From: Lachnospiraceae bacterium
Lineage (GTDB): Bacteria; Bacillota; Clostridia; Lachnospirales; Lachnospiraceae
Assembly: GCA_009911185.1 (NCBI GenBank)
Contig: QXWW01000001.1
Coordinates: 124,001 to 188,000 of the forward strand
Direction of reading: 5' to 3'
DNA: 64,000 nt
Below are positions 51,227-59,079 of this stretch, piece by piece. Under the pieces are notes generated by a model. The model searched no databases. It was given only the letters and a program-made list of their open reading frames with translations, and was not told the DNA's origin. Position 1 is the stretch's first letter. The number at the start of each line of letters is the position of its first letter. A program made the position numbers and the translations under genes.

Positions 51227-51264
51227 ATTTTTAAAGTCGTTAAACCACATCAGGAGGTATTGCA

Positions 51265-51717
51265 ATGATTGAAGCAACAAGTTGTGGTGGTGTGGTAATA
51301 TTTCGCGGGAAGATTTTGCTTTTGTATAAGAATTATAAGAATAAATATGAGGGCTGGGTTCTTCCGAAAGGAACCGTGGAGCCAGGCGAAGAATACAGGG
51401 ATACGGCGGCGCGTGAAGTGCGGGAAGAGACGGGAGTCGACGCCCTGATTATTAAATATGTAGGAAAGAGCCAGTATTCTTTCGCTATTCCGGACGATAC
51501 GGTGGAGAAGGATGTCCATTGGTATTTGATGATGGCAGACAGTTACTACAGCAAACCACAACGGGAAGAATATTTTGTTGATTCAGGGTACTACAAATTT
51601 CACGAAGCATATCATTTACTGCGTTTTGCAAATGAGAAACAGATACTGGAAAAAGCATACAATGAATATCTTGATTTGAAAAAGAGTAATCTTTGGGGCA
51701 GCAGAAAGTACTTTTAG
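51265..51717 (+). CDS. NUDIX hydrolase
   Basis: A 150-residue hydrolase with the full Nudix box G-x5-E-x7-R-E-V-x-E-E-x-G-V (from G-T-V-E-P-G-E-E at residue about 36 to R-E-V-R-E-E-T-G-V). It should cleave nucleoside diphosphate derivatives; diadenosine-polyphosphate-like substrates are possible. ATG 51265 after AGGAGG. Own promoter and terminator. Confidence 0.92.
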   Translation: MIEATSCGGVVIFRGKILLLYKNYKNKYEGWVLPKGTVEPGEEYRDTAAREVREETGVDALIIKYVGKSQYSFAIPDDTVEKDVHWYLMMADSYYSKPQREEYFVDSGYYKFHEAYHLLRFANEKQILEKAYNEYLDLKKSNLWGSRKYF

Positions 51718-51765
51718 CCTTTCAGGATGGGAAGGTTAAGCCGGCAGGGGAAAGATACAGAGGGA

Positions 51766-51795
51766 AAAGGCGCTCACGAAAGCGGGCGTCTTTTT
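51766..51795 (+). terminator. Terminator after NUDIX gene
   Basis: AAAGGCGCTC pairs with GGGCGTCTTT (stem arms about 51766-51775 and 51784-51793, with two G-T pairs), with a run of five T at 51791-51795. Confidence 0.8.
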
Positions 51796-51853
51796 ATATC
51801 ATAAGAAAGAGAAACTTTAGGCAGACGTTTTCAGTAATGGAGTGGAGAGTGAA

Positions 51854-52210
51854 ATGATCTTTTACAGGGATTTTTATGCAGGAGAGAGCATTGCCGGGAA
51901 AAAGGAAAAAGTAAAATGGAAGATCCTCCATAACGCGGGCCAGTTGGATATCTATGTGATTGCACTGGGCAGCAATCCCAAGAATCTTATGGATATTATA
52001 CCTTCCTGGGAGCTGATGCAAAAATATTACCCAAGTCACGATACGCTGGTGATAGGAGTGGATAAAGGGTATGGTAATGCGATGGAACTGGCAGGGAAGA
52101 TTGTAGTGGATGTATTTCAGAAAACCGGAAATCTGAATATCAGGGATTATTTTCTGCAAAAGCACAGAGAAAATCTCAGGAGAGAACCTGTATGGAAATC
52201 CTGCTCCTGA
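51854..52210 (+). CDS. Hypothetical conserved protein
   Basis: A 118-residue soluble protein from ATG 51854 (AGTGGAGAGTGAA upstream; the in-frame GTG 51842 lies on that site). It has V-I-A-L-G-S-N-P-K-N and L-V-I-G-V-D-K-G-Y-G-N-A-M-E-L, but no family I can name. It overlaps the next gene by 19 bases. Confidence 0.7.
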   Translation: MIFYRDFYAGESIAGKKEKVKWKILHNAGQLDIYVIALGSNPKNLMDIIPSWELMQKYYPSHDTLVIGVDKGYGNAMELAGKIVVDVFQKTGNLNIRDYFLQKHRENLRREPVWKSCS

Positions 52211-53076
52211 TTTTAAAAATCATTGGCGTTCTGCTTGCCGTTATTTTTCTATTGCTTCTTACAGCGCTTGCGGTTCCGGTCCGTTATGGTATTCGTATGG
52301 AAGCACAGGATGATATCACAGGCACGGCTGCATTTTCCTGGTTCTGCCGTCTGCTCAGCCTGAACATAGCGTATAAAGAAAAGCAAACGGCGTTTCGCCT
52401 GCGGATTTTGGGTATTCCGGTTTCTTTGGGCAAGGAAAAAAAGAAACGGTCTGCTAAGCGGCGCAAAAGGAAGAAGGGCCGCAAGGAGAACGGATCGGCG
52501 AAATCAGCCGTTTTGGATGCGCCTAAGGAAGATGAAGCGCCAGTTTTAGAAACGGCAAAAATGGAAAAGCTTCCCGGCTCAGAGAAGCCGAAAGAAAAAA
52601 GAACCGGCAGGAAAAGAAAAAGGGCAAAGGGATGGAGGAAGAAACTTCGTGAAAGTATTGAGACGCTGCGGCAGTGGATTGCCGATATGAAAGACAGAAC
52701 CGTCACAGGAAAAGAGAAGTTTCAGAACATAAAAAAGCTGATTTCGGAAGAAACTAATAAAAAAGCTATTCTGCATCTGCTTCAGGAACTGAAATTTTTA
52801 ACGCGCCATTATGCGCCCCGTAAGGCTTCTGGAGAGCTTGATTTTGCGATTGGAGATCCGGGCAGGACAGGACAGGTGTTAGGGCTGTTTAGTTTCGTTC
52901 CCTTTTGGTCAAGATACCGAATCCATGTAATACCGGATTTTCAGGCGGACAGCTTCTATGTAAGAGGCAGACTGCAGATAAAAGGACGTATCCGGGCGTG
53001 GCATGTTTTGTGGTCGGCGTTCCGGTTGATCAAAGATAAAAATATAAGAGCATTGACAACAAGTTTTCGAACGTAA
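52192..53076 (+). CDS. DUF2953 domain membrane protein
   Basis: A 294-residue protein with one N-terminal membrane segment (residues 3-27), a very basic low-complexity stretch (residues about 80-165, K/R/E-rich) and a C-terminal DUF2953-like region (F-A-I-G-D-P-G-R-T-G-Q-V-L-G then D-F-Q-A-D-S-F-Y). In Clostridia such genes stand next to the sporulation gene gerW/ytfJ, as here. Confidence 0.82.
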   Translation: MEILLLILKIIGVLLAVIFLLLLTALAVPVRYGIRMEAQDDITGTAAFSWFCRLLSLNIAYKEKQTAFRLRILGIPVSLGKEKKKRSAKRRKRKKGRKENGSAKSAVLDAPKEDEAPVLETAKMEKLPGSEKPKEKRTGRKRKRAKGWRKKLRESIETLRQWIADMKDRTVTGKEKFQNIKKLISEETNKKAILHLLQELKFLTRHYAPRKASGELDFAIGDPGRTGQVLGLFSFVPFWSRYRIHVIPDFQADSFYVRGRLQIKGRIRAWHVLWSAFRLIKDKNIRALTTSFRT

Positions 53077-53094
53077 CAGGAGGTAAGATGGATT

Positions 53095-53514
53095 ATGCAG
53101 GATAATAATTTCAACACAACGGTTCAGTCTTTGTTTAAAGGCATGGACAGCTTTATCACGACAAAGACGGTGGTAGGAGAAGCCGTACACATTGGAGATA
53201 CAATTATCCTTCCGCTTATAGAAGTGTCTTTTGGCGTGGGAGCCGGCGCATTCTGTCAGGATAAGAAGAATAATGCCGCCGGAGGGCTGGGAGGAAAGAT
53301 TTCCCCGAGCGCAGTACTGGTGATTCAAAATGGCTGCACCAAGCTGGTGAATGTAAAAAATCAGGACAGTATTACCAAGATTCTCGATATGGTGCCGGAT
53401 TTGGTAAATAAATTTACCAGTAAGAAGACGGAAAAGGAAACGACAGAGGTGGACGAAGCGGCAAAAAAGGCGGCGGCACGGGATTTGGCAGAGAAATTGA
53501 ATGTGGCAGAATAA
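53095..53514 (+). CDS. GerW family sporulation protein (YtfJ)
   Basis: A 139-residue protein with the GerW/YtfJ pattern: V-V-G-E-A-V-H-I-G-D-T-I-I-L-P-L near residues 25-40, a glycine-rich middle (G-G-L-G-G-K-I-S-P-S-A-V) and K-L-V-N-V. In Bacillus YtfJ is made in the forespore and is needed for germination. Supports a spore-forming host. Confidence 0.9.
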   Translation: MQDNNFNTTVQSLFKGMDSFITTKTVVGEAVHIGDTIILPLIEVSFGVGAGAFCQDKKNNAAGGLGGKISPSAVLVIQNGCTKLVNVKNQDSITKILDMVPDLVNKFTSKKTEKETTEVDEAAKKAAARDLAEKLNVAE

Positions 53515-53587
53515 ACAGCGCAGGCGTTTGGGAGGCCAGAGAACCTGCAGATAAAAGAAATATAAGAATATACCGTATGAAACCAGG

Positions 53588-53628
53588 AACCAGAGCATAT
53601 ATTAGTAGTAATAATATATGCTCTGGTT
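53588..53628. terminator. Long hairpin after GerW gene
   Basis: A perfect 17-bp stem (arms 53588-53604 and 53612-53628; core CCAGAGCATATATTA) with a seven-base loop. Probably the transcription terminator of the DUF2953-GerW unit although only TTTC follows. Confidence 0.7.
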
Positions 53629-53640
53629 TCTGGTGATAGC

Positions 53641-53778
53641 ATGAAACGACTAATCGGCTTTATTTTATTTTGGATTGCAGTGGGAATGGCGATTATGATT
53701 TTTCTTCCCAATGAGGTGCTGGGAATATTAATTATTTTTATTCTGCTGTTGCTGGGATATAATCTGTTTTGCTGTTGA
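53641..53778 (+). CDS. Small membrane protein
   Basis: A 45-residue product from ATG 53641 with two hydrophobic segments (F-I-L-F-W-I-A-V-G-M-A-I-M-I and V-L-G-I-L-I-I-F-I-L-L-L-L-G) joined by F-L-P-N-E, and a C-C end. The ribosome site is weak (GGTGAT) and it follows the strong hairpin, so expression is uncertain. Composition strongly suggests a real small membrane protein. Confidence 0.5.
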   Translation: MKRLIGFILFWIAVGMAIMIFLPNEVLGILIIFILLLLGYNLFCC

Positions 53779-53893
53779 GAGATGCGTTCTCTGTGGTATT
53801 TGCCTGAATTTGTGAACAAGATTATTTTATACAAAAAAGAACAGTGCACTGGCGCCGCCAATGAACTGCCCTCTGGTGAATATTTGAAATGAA

Positions 53894-54079
53894 CTAAGCT
53901 CTTTCAACTTTTCCGCTTCTTAAGCAAGAAGTACAAACATACATCTTCTTAGCGGCTCCGTTTACTTTACACTTTACGGATTTGATATTAGACTTCCACA
54001 TTCTGTTGGATCTTCTATGAGAATGGCTGACATTCTTTCCGAAATGTGCAGCTTTGCCGCAAACGCTACATTTTGCCAT
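53894..54079 (-). CDS. rpmB: 50S ribosomal protein L28
   Basis: A 61-residue L28 (M-A-K-C-S-V-C-G-K, then H-S-H-R-R-S-N-R-M-W and C-T-S-C-L-R-S-G-K). The C-x2-C pairs at both ends make this the zinc-binding form. Start 54079 follows AAGGAGGTGCAATT on the minus strand. Confidence 0.97.
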   Translation of the reverse strand: MAKCSVCGKAAHFGKNVSHSHRRSNRMWKSNIKSVKCKVNGAAKKMYVCTSCLRSGKVERA

Positions 54080-54136
54080 AATTGCACCTCCTTGCAATTT
54101 ATTAAACCCACAAATATACAGGCTCACAACAAGAGT

Positions 54137-54165
54137 ATTCTAACAGAAAGAACGCCATATTGCAA
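54137..54165 (-). promoter_or_regulatory. Promoter of rpmB
   Basis: Minus strand: TTGCAA (54165-54160), 17 bases, TAGAAT (54142-54137), 58 bases before the L28 start. Confidence 0.7.
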
Positions 54166-54281
54166 GGGCAAAATGAATTTTTTATAAAAAACCGAAATAT
54201 ATGTTTCTTTTTTTTTCAGAAAAGGGTATAATATGACGTGAAAGATAGAAATATTGAACCGAAATAAACGGAGGTTGCAGT

Positions 54282-54638
54282 ATGAAAGGACAATTAGACA
54301 CACAGTATGGCAAAGTGTTGATCAATACGGACGTTATCGCGATATATGCTGGTTCCGTGGCAGTGGAATGTTTTGGAATCGTAGGGATGGCCGCCGTAAA
54401 TGTTAAGGATGGTCTGGTAAAACTGTTAAAGCGCGATTATCTGAATCATGGAATAAATGTTTCCCTTAAAGGGAATAAGATCACTTTGGATTTCCATGTG
54501 ATCGTTTCTTATGGAGTAAGTATTTCTACTGTTTCTGACAATTTAATTAGTACAGTGAAATATCAGGTAGAAGAGTTTACCGGCATGGAAATCGAAAAAA
54601 TCAACATCTTCGTGGAAGGTGTTAGAGTGATTGATTAA
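54282..54638 (+). CDS. Asp23/Gls24 family protein (YloU-like)
   Basis: A 118-residue Asp23-family protein (G-K-V-L-I-N-T-D-V-I-A-I-Y-A-G-S-V-A-V-E-C, V-S-L-K-G-N-K-I-T-L-D-F-H-V, I-N-I-F-V-E-G-V-R). It precedes the DAK2 gene as in many Firmicutes. A perfect TATAAT lies at 54227-54232, though its -35 (TTTCTT) is weak. Confidence 0.93.
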   Translation: MKGQLDTQYGKVLINTDVIAIYAGSVAVECFGIVGMAAVNVKDGLVKLLKRDYLNHGINVSLKGNKITLDFHVIVSYGVSISTVSDNLISTVKYQVEEFTGMEIEKINIFVEGVRVID

Positions 54639-54651
54639 GGAGGACGCAAAA

Positions 54652-56355
54652 GTGGCAGTTACTACAATAGATGCGCCCATGCTTGCGAAAATGTTTTTGG
54701 CGGGCGCAAAGAATCTGGAAGCAAAAAAAGAATGGATTAACGAATTGAATGTATTTCCGGTGCCGGACGGCGATACCGGAACCAATATGACGATGACCAT
54801 TATGTCGGCTGCGGCAGAGGTAAGTAATCTGGGGCCTGAGCCGGATATGAAGTCACTCGCAAAAGCAATCTCCTCCGGTTCCCTGCGGGGAGCAAGAGGT
54901 AATTCCGGTGTGATTTTATCTCAGTTATTCCGCGGATTTGCCAAAGGAATCAGCAAATATGAACGGCTTGACGTGGTGATCTTAAGCGACGCCCTGCAAA
55001 AAGCGGTGGAGACAGCATATAAGGCGGTTATGAAGCCCAAAGAGGGAACGATACTCACAGTGGCCAAGGGCGGCGCGGATAAGGCGCTGGAGTTAATTGG
55101 TGAAACGGAAGATTTGACCGTGTTTGCAGATGAAGTGATTAAACATGCAGATTATGTGCTGAGTCAGACCCCGGAAATGCTTCCGGTGCTAAAACAGGCG
55201 GGCGTTGTGGACTCCGGCGGCCAGGGCTTAGTTACAATTTTAAAGGGCGCTTATGACGCGCTCACAGGAAAAGAAGTTGATTATACGATTGAGGGCGCCG
55301 CTTCCGGCAGCGGCGTGGTGAAGATATCCCAGCAGGCGGAACAGGATATCAAATTTGGTTATTGTACAGAGTTTATTATCGTACTCAACGAGCCATTAGA
55401 AGAAAAGAAAGAATTTGATTTTAAGGCATTTCTGGAATCCATTGGTGATTCTATCGTGGTGGTTGCTGATGATGAGATTACTAAAGTCCATGTACATACC
55501 AATGATCCTGGACTTGCAATTCAGCGGGCGCTGACCTATGGTTCCCTGAGTAAGATAAAGATTGACAATATGCGTGAGGAGCATCAGGAAAAACTGATCA
55601 AGGATGCCCAGAAAGCGGCCGCGGAACAGAAAGCGGCAGATGAGAAGAGACGCCTGGAACAGGACGCCATGGTACAGAAATCTCAAATACCGAAAAAGGA
55701 GATGGGATTTGTATCAGTATCTATTGGCGAGGGAATAAATGAGATTTTTAAAGGGCTTGGCGTTGATTATATTATTGCCGGCGGGCAGACCATGAATCCC
55801 AGTACCGAAGATATGCTGAATGCCATTGAGGAAGTGAATGCGGATAATATCTTTATTCTTCCCAACAATAAGAATATCATTCTCGCGGCAAACCAGGCGG
55901 CGTCTCTGTTAGAGGAAAAGAATATTTTCGTGATTCCCACAAAGACCGTTCCCCAGGGTATCACGGCTTTGATCAATTTCATGCCCGACAGTACGCCCCA
56001 GGAAAATGCCCAGCGCATGACGGAAGAGCTTGCCAATGTAAAAAGCGGACAGGTAACGTATGCTGTGCGAGATACGCTGATTGATGATAAATCCATAAAG
56101 CAGGGAGATTATATGGGCATTGGCGACAGTTCCATCCTGTCGGTAGGCAAGAATATGGATGCCGTTACCAAAGAGATGATTGCGCAGATGGTGGATGAAG
56201 ACTCTGCGATTATCAGTATTTACTACGGAGAAGAAGTTGCCGAAAAGGACGCGCAGAAGCTTGCGGCGGAGATAGAAGAACAGTATCCGGATTGTGAGGT
56301 TGAAATGCATCTGGGCGGACAGCCTATCTACTATTATGTGATTTCCGTGGAGTAA
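54652..56355 (+). CDS. fakA: DAK2 domain fatty-acid kinase subunit FakA-like (YloV)
   Basis: A 567-residue protein from GTG 54652, eight bases behind AAGGAGG. The N-terminal DAK2 kinase domain has N-V-F-P-V-P-D-G-D-T-G-T-N-M near residue 34 and the S-G-G-Q-G-L nucleotide-contact loop near residue 185. The C-terminal half is the FakA-type regulatory domain. With a FakB partner it phosphorylates exogenous fatty acids. No fakB is in the window. Confidence 0.9.
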   Translation: MAVTTIDAPMLAKMFLAGAKNLEAKKEWINELNVFPVPDGDTGTNMTMTIMSAAAEVSNLGPEPDMKSLAKAISSGSLRGARGNSGVILSQLFRGFAKGISKYERLDVVILSDALQKAVETAYKAVMKPKEGTILTVAKGGADKALELIGETEDLTVFADEVIKHADYVLSQTPEMLPVLKQAGVVDSGGQGLVTILKGAYDALTGKEVDYTIEGAASGSGVVKISQQAEQDIKFGYCTEFIIVLNEPLEEKKEFDFKAFLESIGDSIVVVADDEITKVHVHTNDPGLAIQRALTYGSLSKIKIDNMREEHQEKLIKDAQKAAAEQKAADEKRRLEQDAMVQKSQIPKKEMGFVSVSIGEGINEIFKGLGVDYIIAGGQTMNPSTEDMLNAIEEVNADNIFILPNNKNIILAANQAASLLEEKNIFVIPTKTVPQGITALINFMPDSTPQENAQRMTEELANVKSGQVTYAVRDTLIDDKSIKQGDYMGIGDSSILSVGKNMDAVTKEMIAQMVDEDSAIISIYYGEEVAEKDAQKLAAEIEEQYPDCEVEMHLGGQPIYYYVISVE

Positions 56356-56366
56356 GGAGCAGTACT

Positions 56367-58511
56367 ATGGAGAAAACATCTGGTATCGGTTCATTGAAGG
56401 GTATCGGTGCAAAAACGGAACAGTTATTTCATAATATAGGAGTATACACCATAGGTGATATACTCCTATATTATCCTAAAAATTACGATCAAATGCCTCC
56501 CATCACCCCGTTGGCGGAAATTCCTGCATTGCTTAAGTCTGCCGGGGATGACGAAAATTTAAGTCTGCCGCGAGTAAAAGCCGTGCCGGAAGCTAAAGAC
56601 CGTTCCGTCACAGTCGCAATTGCGGCGAGAATTGATAAAACGCCTTTTGTGCGTGCGGCAAGAAATATGCAGGTAACTTCGGTGGCTTTACAGGAGCAGA
56701 ATGTGAAGGCGGATTTGGTATGGTTTCGTATGCCATATTTGAAAAATACATTGAAGACGGGGGCGTGGTTTGTGTTTCTTGGGAAAATCGCCCCAAAGGG
56801 CAAAAGCTTCCATATGGAACAACCCCAGATTTTTACGCCGGAAAAGTACCAGTCCATGCAGAATTGCCTTTGGCCCTGCTATGCGCTGACTGCGGGACTA
56901 GGGAAAAATAAGATTTCCCAGACTGTACGGCAGGTTTTGGACGGGTTGGATCTGTCTGTGGATTATCTGCCGGAAGAGATTCGCCAGAAACATGGATTGG
57001 CCGAATACAATTACGCTATGGAGAATATTCATTTTCCGGAGAGTGCGTATGCACTGGAGCAAGCGAGGAAACGCCTGATTTTTGATGAATTTTTCCAGTT
57101 TATTCTCTCGGCAGGTATGCAGAAAGAACAGATGGAAGAGGTTGTCAATGACTTTGATTTTCTGCCTCTGGAGCGTGAAGGTTTATGGACAGAACAGGTG
57201 ATGGACAGCCTTCCCTATAAGCTGACGGAAGCGCAGAAACGCACTTTACAGGAAATTCGCAAAGATTTAAGAGGACGGAAGGTGATGCAGCGGCTGGTGC
57301 AGGGAGACGTTGGTTCAGGCAAGACCATCGTTGCATTTTTGTCTATGCTGGATGCGGCGCAGTCAGGATACCAGTCTGCGCTGATGGCTCCTACCGAAGT
57401 GCTTGCCATGCAGCATTATCAGAATTTTACAGAGTTATGTGAAAGATATGACCTGCATATTCCGCTGATTTTGTTGACAGGCTCTTTGACCGCAAAGGAA
57501 AAACGCCGGGCTTATGAAAGGATGCAGCTTTATCCGAACGCAATGGTTGTGGGCACGCATGCCCTGATTCAGGATCGGGCCATGTATGATAATCTGGCGC
57601 TTGTAGTTACGGACGAGCAGCACCGTTTTGGAGTAAAACAGCGAGAATCCCTCTTTCAGAAAGGAAGTCAGCCCCATGTTCTGGTGATGAGCGCAACCCC
57701 GATTCCCAGAACTCTTGCCATTATTCTCTATGGAGATCTGGATATTTCTGTGATTGATGAGGTTCCAGCCAAACGGCTGCCTGTGAAGAGTTGTGTGGTG
57801 GGCAAAGCAGCCAGAAATACTTCTTATGAATTTCTGAAAAAAGAAATTGCAAAGGGACATCAGGCGTATGTAATCTGCCCTCTGGTGGAGGAAAGCGAAG
57901 GTCTGAAAGCTGAAAATGTAACCGATTATGCCGAAAAACTGAAACAGGAACTTTCCGCGCAAATTGTAGTGGAATGTATGCACGGGAAGATGAAGTCCGG
58001 CAGGAAAAACCTCATTATGGAACAATTTGCACGCAATGAGATTCAGGTGTTGGTTTCCACTACGGTGATTGAGGTGGGAGTGAATGTACCCAATGCCACA
58101 GTAATGATGATTGAAGACGCGCAGCGTTTTGGACTGGCCCAGCTTCACCAGCTTAGGGGAAGAGTGGGACGGGGACAGGCGCAGTCTTATTGTATCATGA
58201 TAAATACCACGGATTCTGATAAGGCAAAAAAGCGTCTGGAAATACTGAATCAGTCCAACGATGGATTTTTCATTGCGGCGGAGGATTTGAAACTACGGGG
58301 GCCCGGTGATTTTTTTGGAATCCGTCAGAGCGGCCTCTTCGAATTTAAGCTGGGAGATATCTATCAGAATGCCGATTTGCTAAAGCTGGCTTCTGAAGAA
58401 GCGCATATGATTTTGGAGGAAGACCGAAAACTGGAGGCGGAAGAACATCAGAAAATCCGGGAGCAGATAGGATATTACCTGAACTGCCAGTCTGAGATTG
58501 TCAATTTATAA
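56367..58511 (+). CDS. recG: ATP-dependent DNA helicase RecG
   Basis: A 714-residue RecG. The N-terminal wedge domain (OB fold, residues about 60-180) is followed by helicase motifs: Walker A G-D-V-G-S-G-K-T near residue 313, D-E-Q-H near residue 417, M-S-A-T-P-I-P-R-T near residue 439 and the late H-Q-L-R-G-R-V-G-R-G near residue 593. It regresses forks and processes junctions, complementing RuvAB. Confidence 0.97.
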   Translation: MEKTSGIGSLKGIGAKTEQLFHNIGVYTIGDILLYYPKNYDQMPPITPLAEIPALLKSAGDDENLSLPRVKAVPEAKDRSVTVAIAARIDKTPFVRAARNMQVTSVALQEQNVKADLVWFRMPYLKNTLKTGAWFVFLGKIAPKGKSFHMEQPQIFTPEKYQSMQNCLWPCYALTAGLGKNKISQTVRQVLDGLDLSVDYLPEEIRQKHGLAEYNYAMENIHFPESAYALEQARKRLIFDEFFQFILSAGMQKEQMEEVVNDFDFLPLEREGLWTEQVMDSLPYKLTEAQKRTLQEIRKDLRGRKVMQRLVQGDVGSGKTIVAFLSMLDAAQSGYQSALMAPTEVLAMQHYQNFTELCERYDLHIPLILLTGSLTAKEKRRAYERMQLYPNAMVVGTHALIQDRAMYDNLALVVTDEQHRFGVKQRESLFQKGSQPHVLVMSATPIPRTLAIILYGDLDISVIDEVPAKRLPVKSCVVGKAARNTSYEFLKKEIAKGHQAYVICPLVEESEGLKAENVTDYAEKLKQELSAQIVVECMHGKMKSGRKNLIMEQFARNEIQVLVSTTVIEVGVNVPNATVMMIEDAQRFGLAQLHQLRGRVGRGQAQSYCIMINTTDSDKAKKRLEILNQSNDGFFIAAEDLKLRGPGDFFGIRQSGLFEFKLGDIYQNADLLKLASEEAHMILEEDRKLEAEEHQKIREQIGYYLNCQSEIVNL

Positions 58512-58518
58512 ATTATAG

Positions 58519-58606
58519 CACAAAAGCTGTTGCAAATTGCAGCCTGTATACAAATGCTTCCAGTGTTGGTAACTTGTATACAATAACAATTTGCGACAGC
58601 TTTGTG
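58519..58606. repeat. Nested inverted repeat between recG and SASP gene
   Basis: An outer stem of about 20 pairs (GCTGTTGCAAATTG at 58526 with CAATTTGCGACAGC to 58600, flanked by A/T pairs) encloses an inner perfect stem GTATACAA (58546) / TTGTATAC (58574). Both adjacent genes converge on it, so it probably serves as a bidirectional terminator; a small repeat-derived element is the alternative. Confidence 0.6.
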
Positions 58607-58655
58607 TTTCCTACTTATGCTGATTTGGGCATGTTTGCAGCCTGTTGTATGACTG

Positions 58656-58859
58656 TTACTTGCCGGCCATCTGTCGTTCCTGGGCCTCGATCATTTTCTT
58701 CACCATATACCCTCCTACAGAACCATTCTGCCTGGAGGTCAAGTCTCCGTTATAGCCGTTTTTTAAAGGTACACCAATCTCGTTTGCAACCTCAAATTTA
58801 AACTTATCCAATGCACTTTTTGCTTCCGGTATGACTGCTTTGTTAGATGAATTTGACAT
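58656..58859 (-). CDS. Small acid-soluble spore protein, alpha/beta type
   Basis: A 67-residue SASP. Family core: K-F-E-V-A-N-E-I-G-V-P then Y-N-G-D-L-T-S-R-Q-N-G-S-V-G-G-Y-M-V-K-K-M-I-E. The E-x-A-x-E-x-G segment is the spore protease cleavage site region. It coats spore DNA and protects it from damage. Strong evidence of a spore-forming host. Confidence 0.95.
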   Translation of the reverse strand: MSNSSNKAVIPEAKSALDKFKFEVANEIGVPLKNGYNGDLTSRQNGSVGGYMVKKMIEAQERQMAGK

Positions 58860-59079
58860 TATCGTTCCCTCCTGTATCTTTTGTCAGATTTGCCGCAGAA
58901 CTATATCGGCATTGTGTAATCACTTGATTACAAGCATAGTATATGCAGCAAATCAGGGAATAGACATGCAGTTCTTTCCGCTTTTTACAAAAAATGTCAT
59001 GAGAATGAAACGCAGGTCTGCGTGGCTGCGGACGGTGGTTCATCTGTGCGCAGTATTCGGCGTTTCTCTGCCGTTACGG

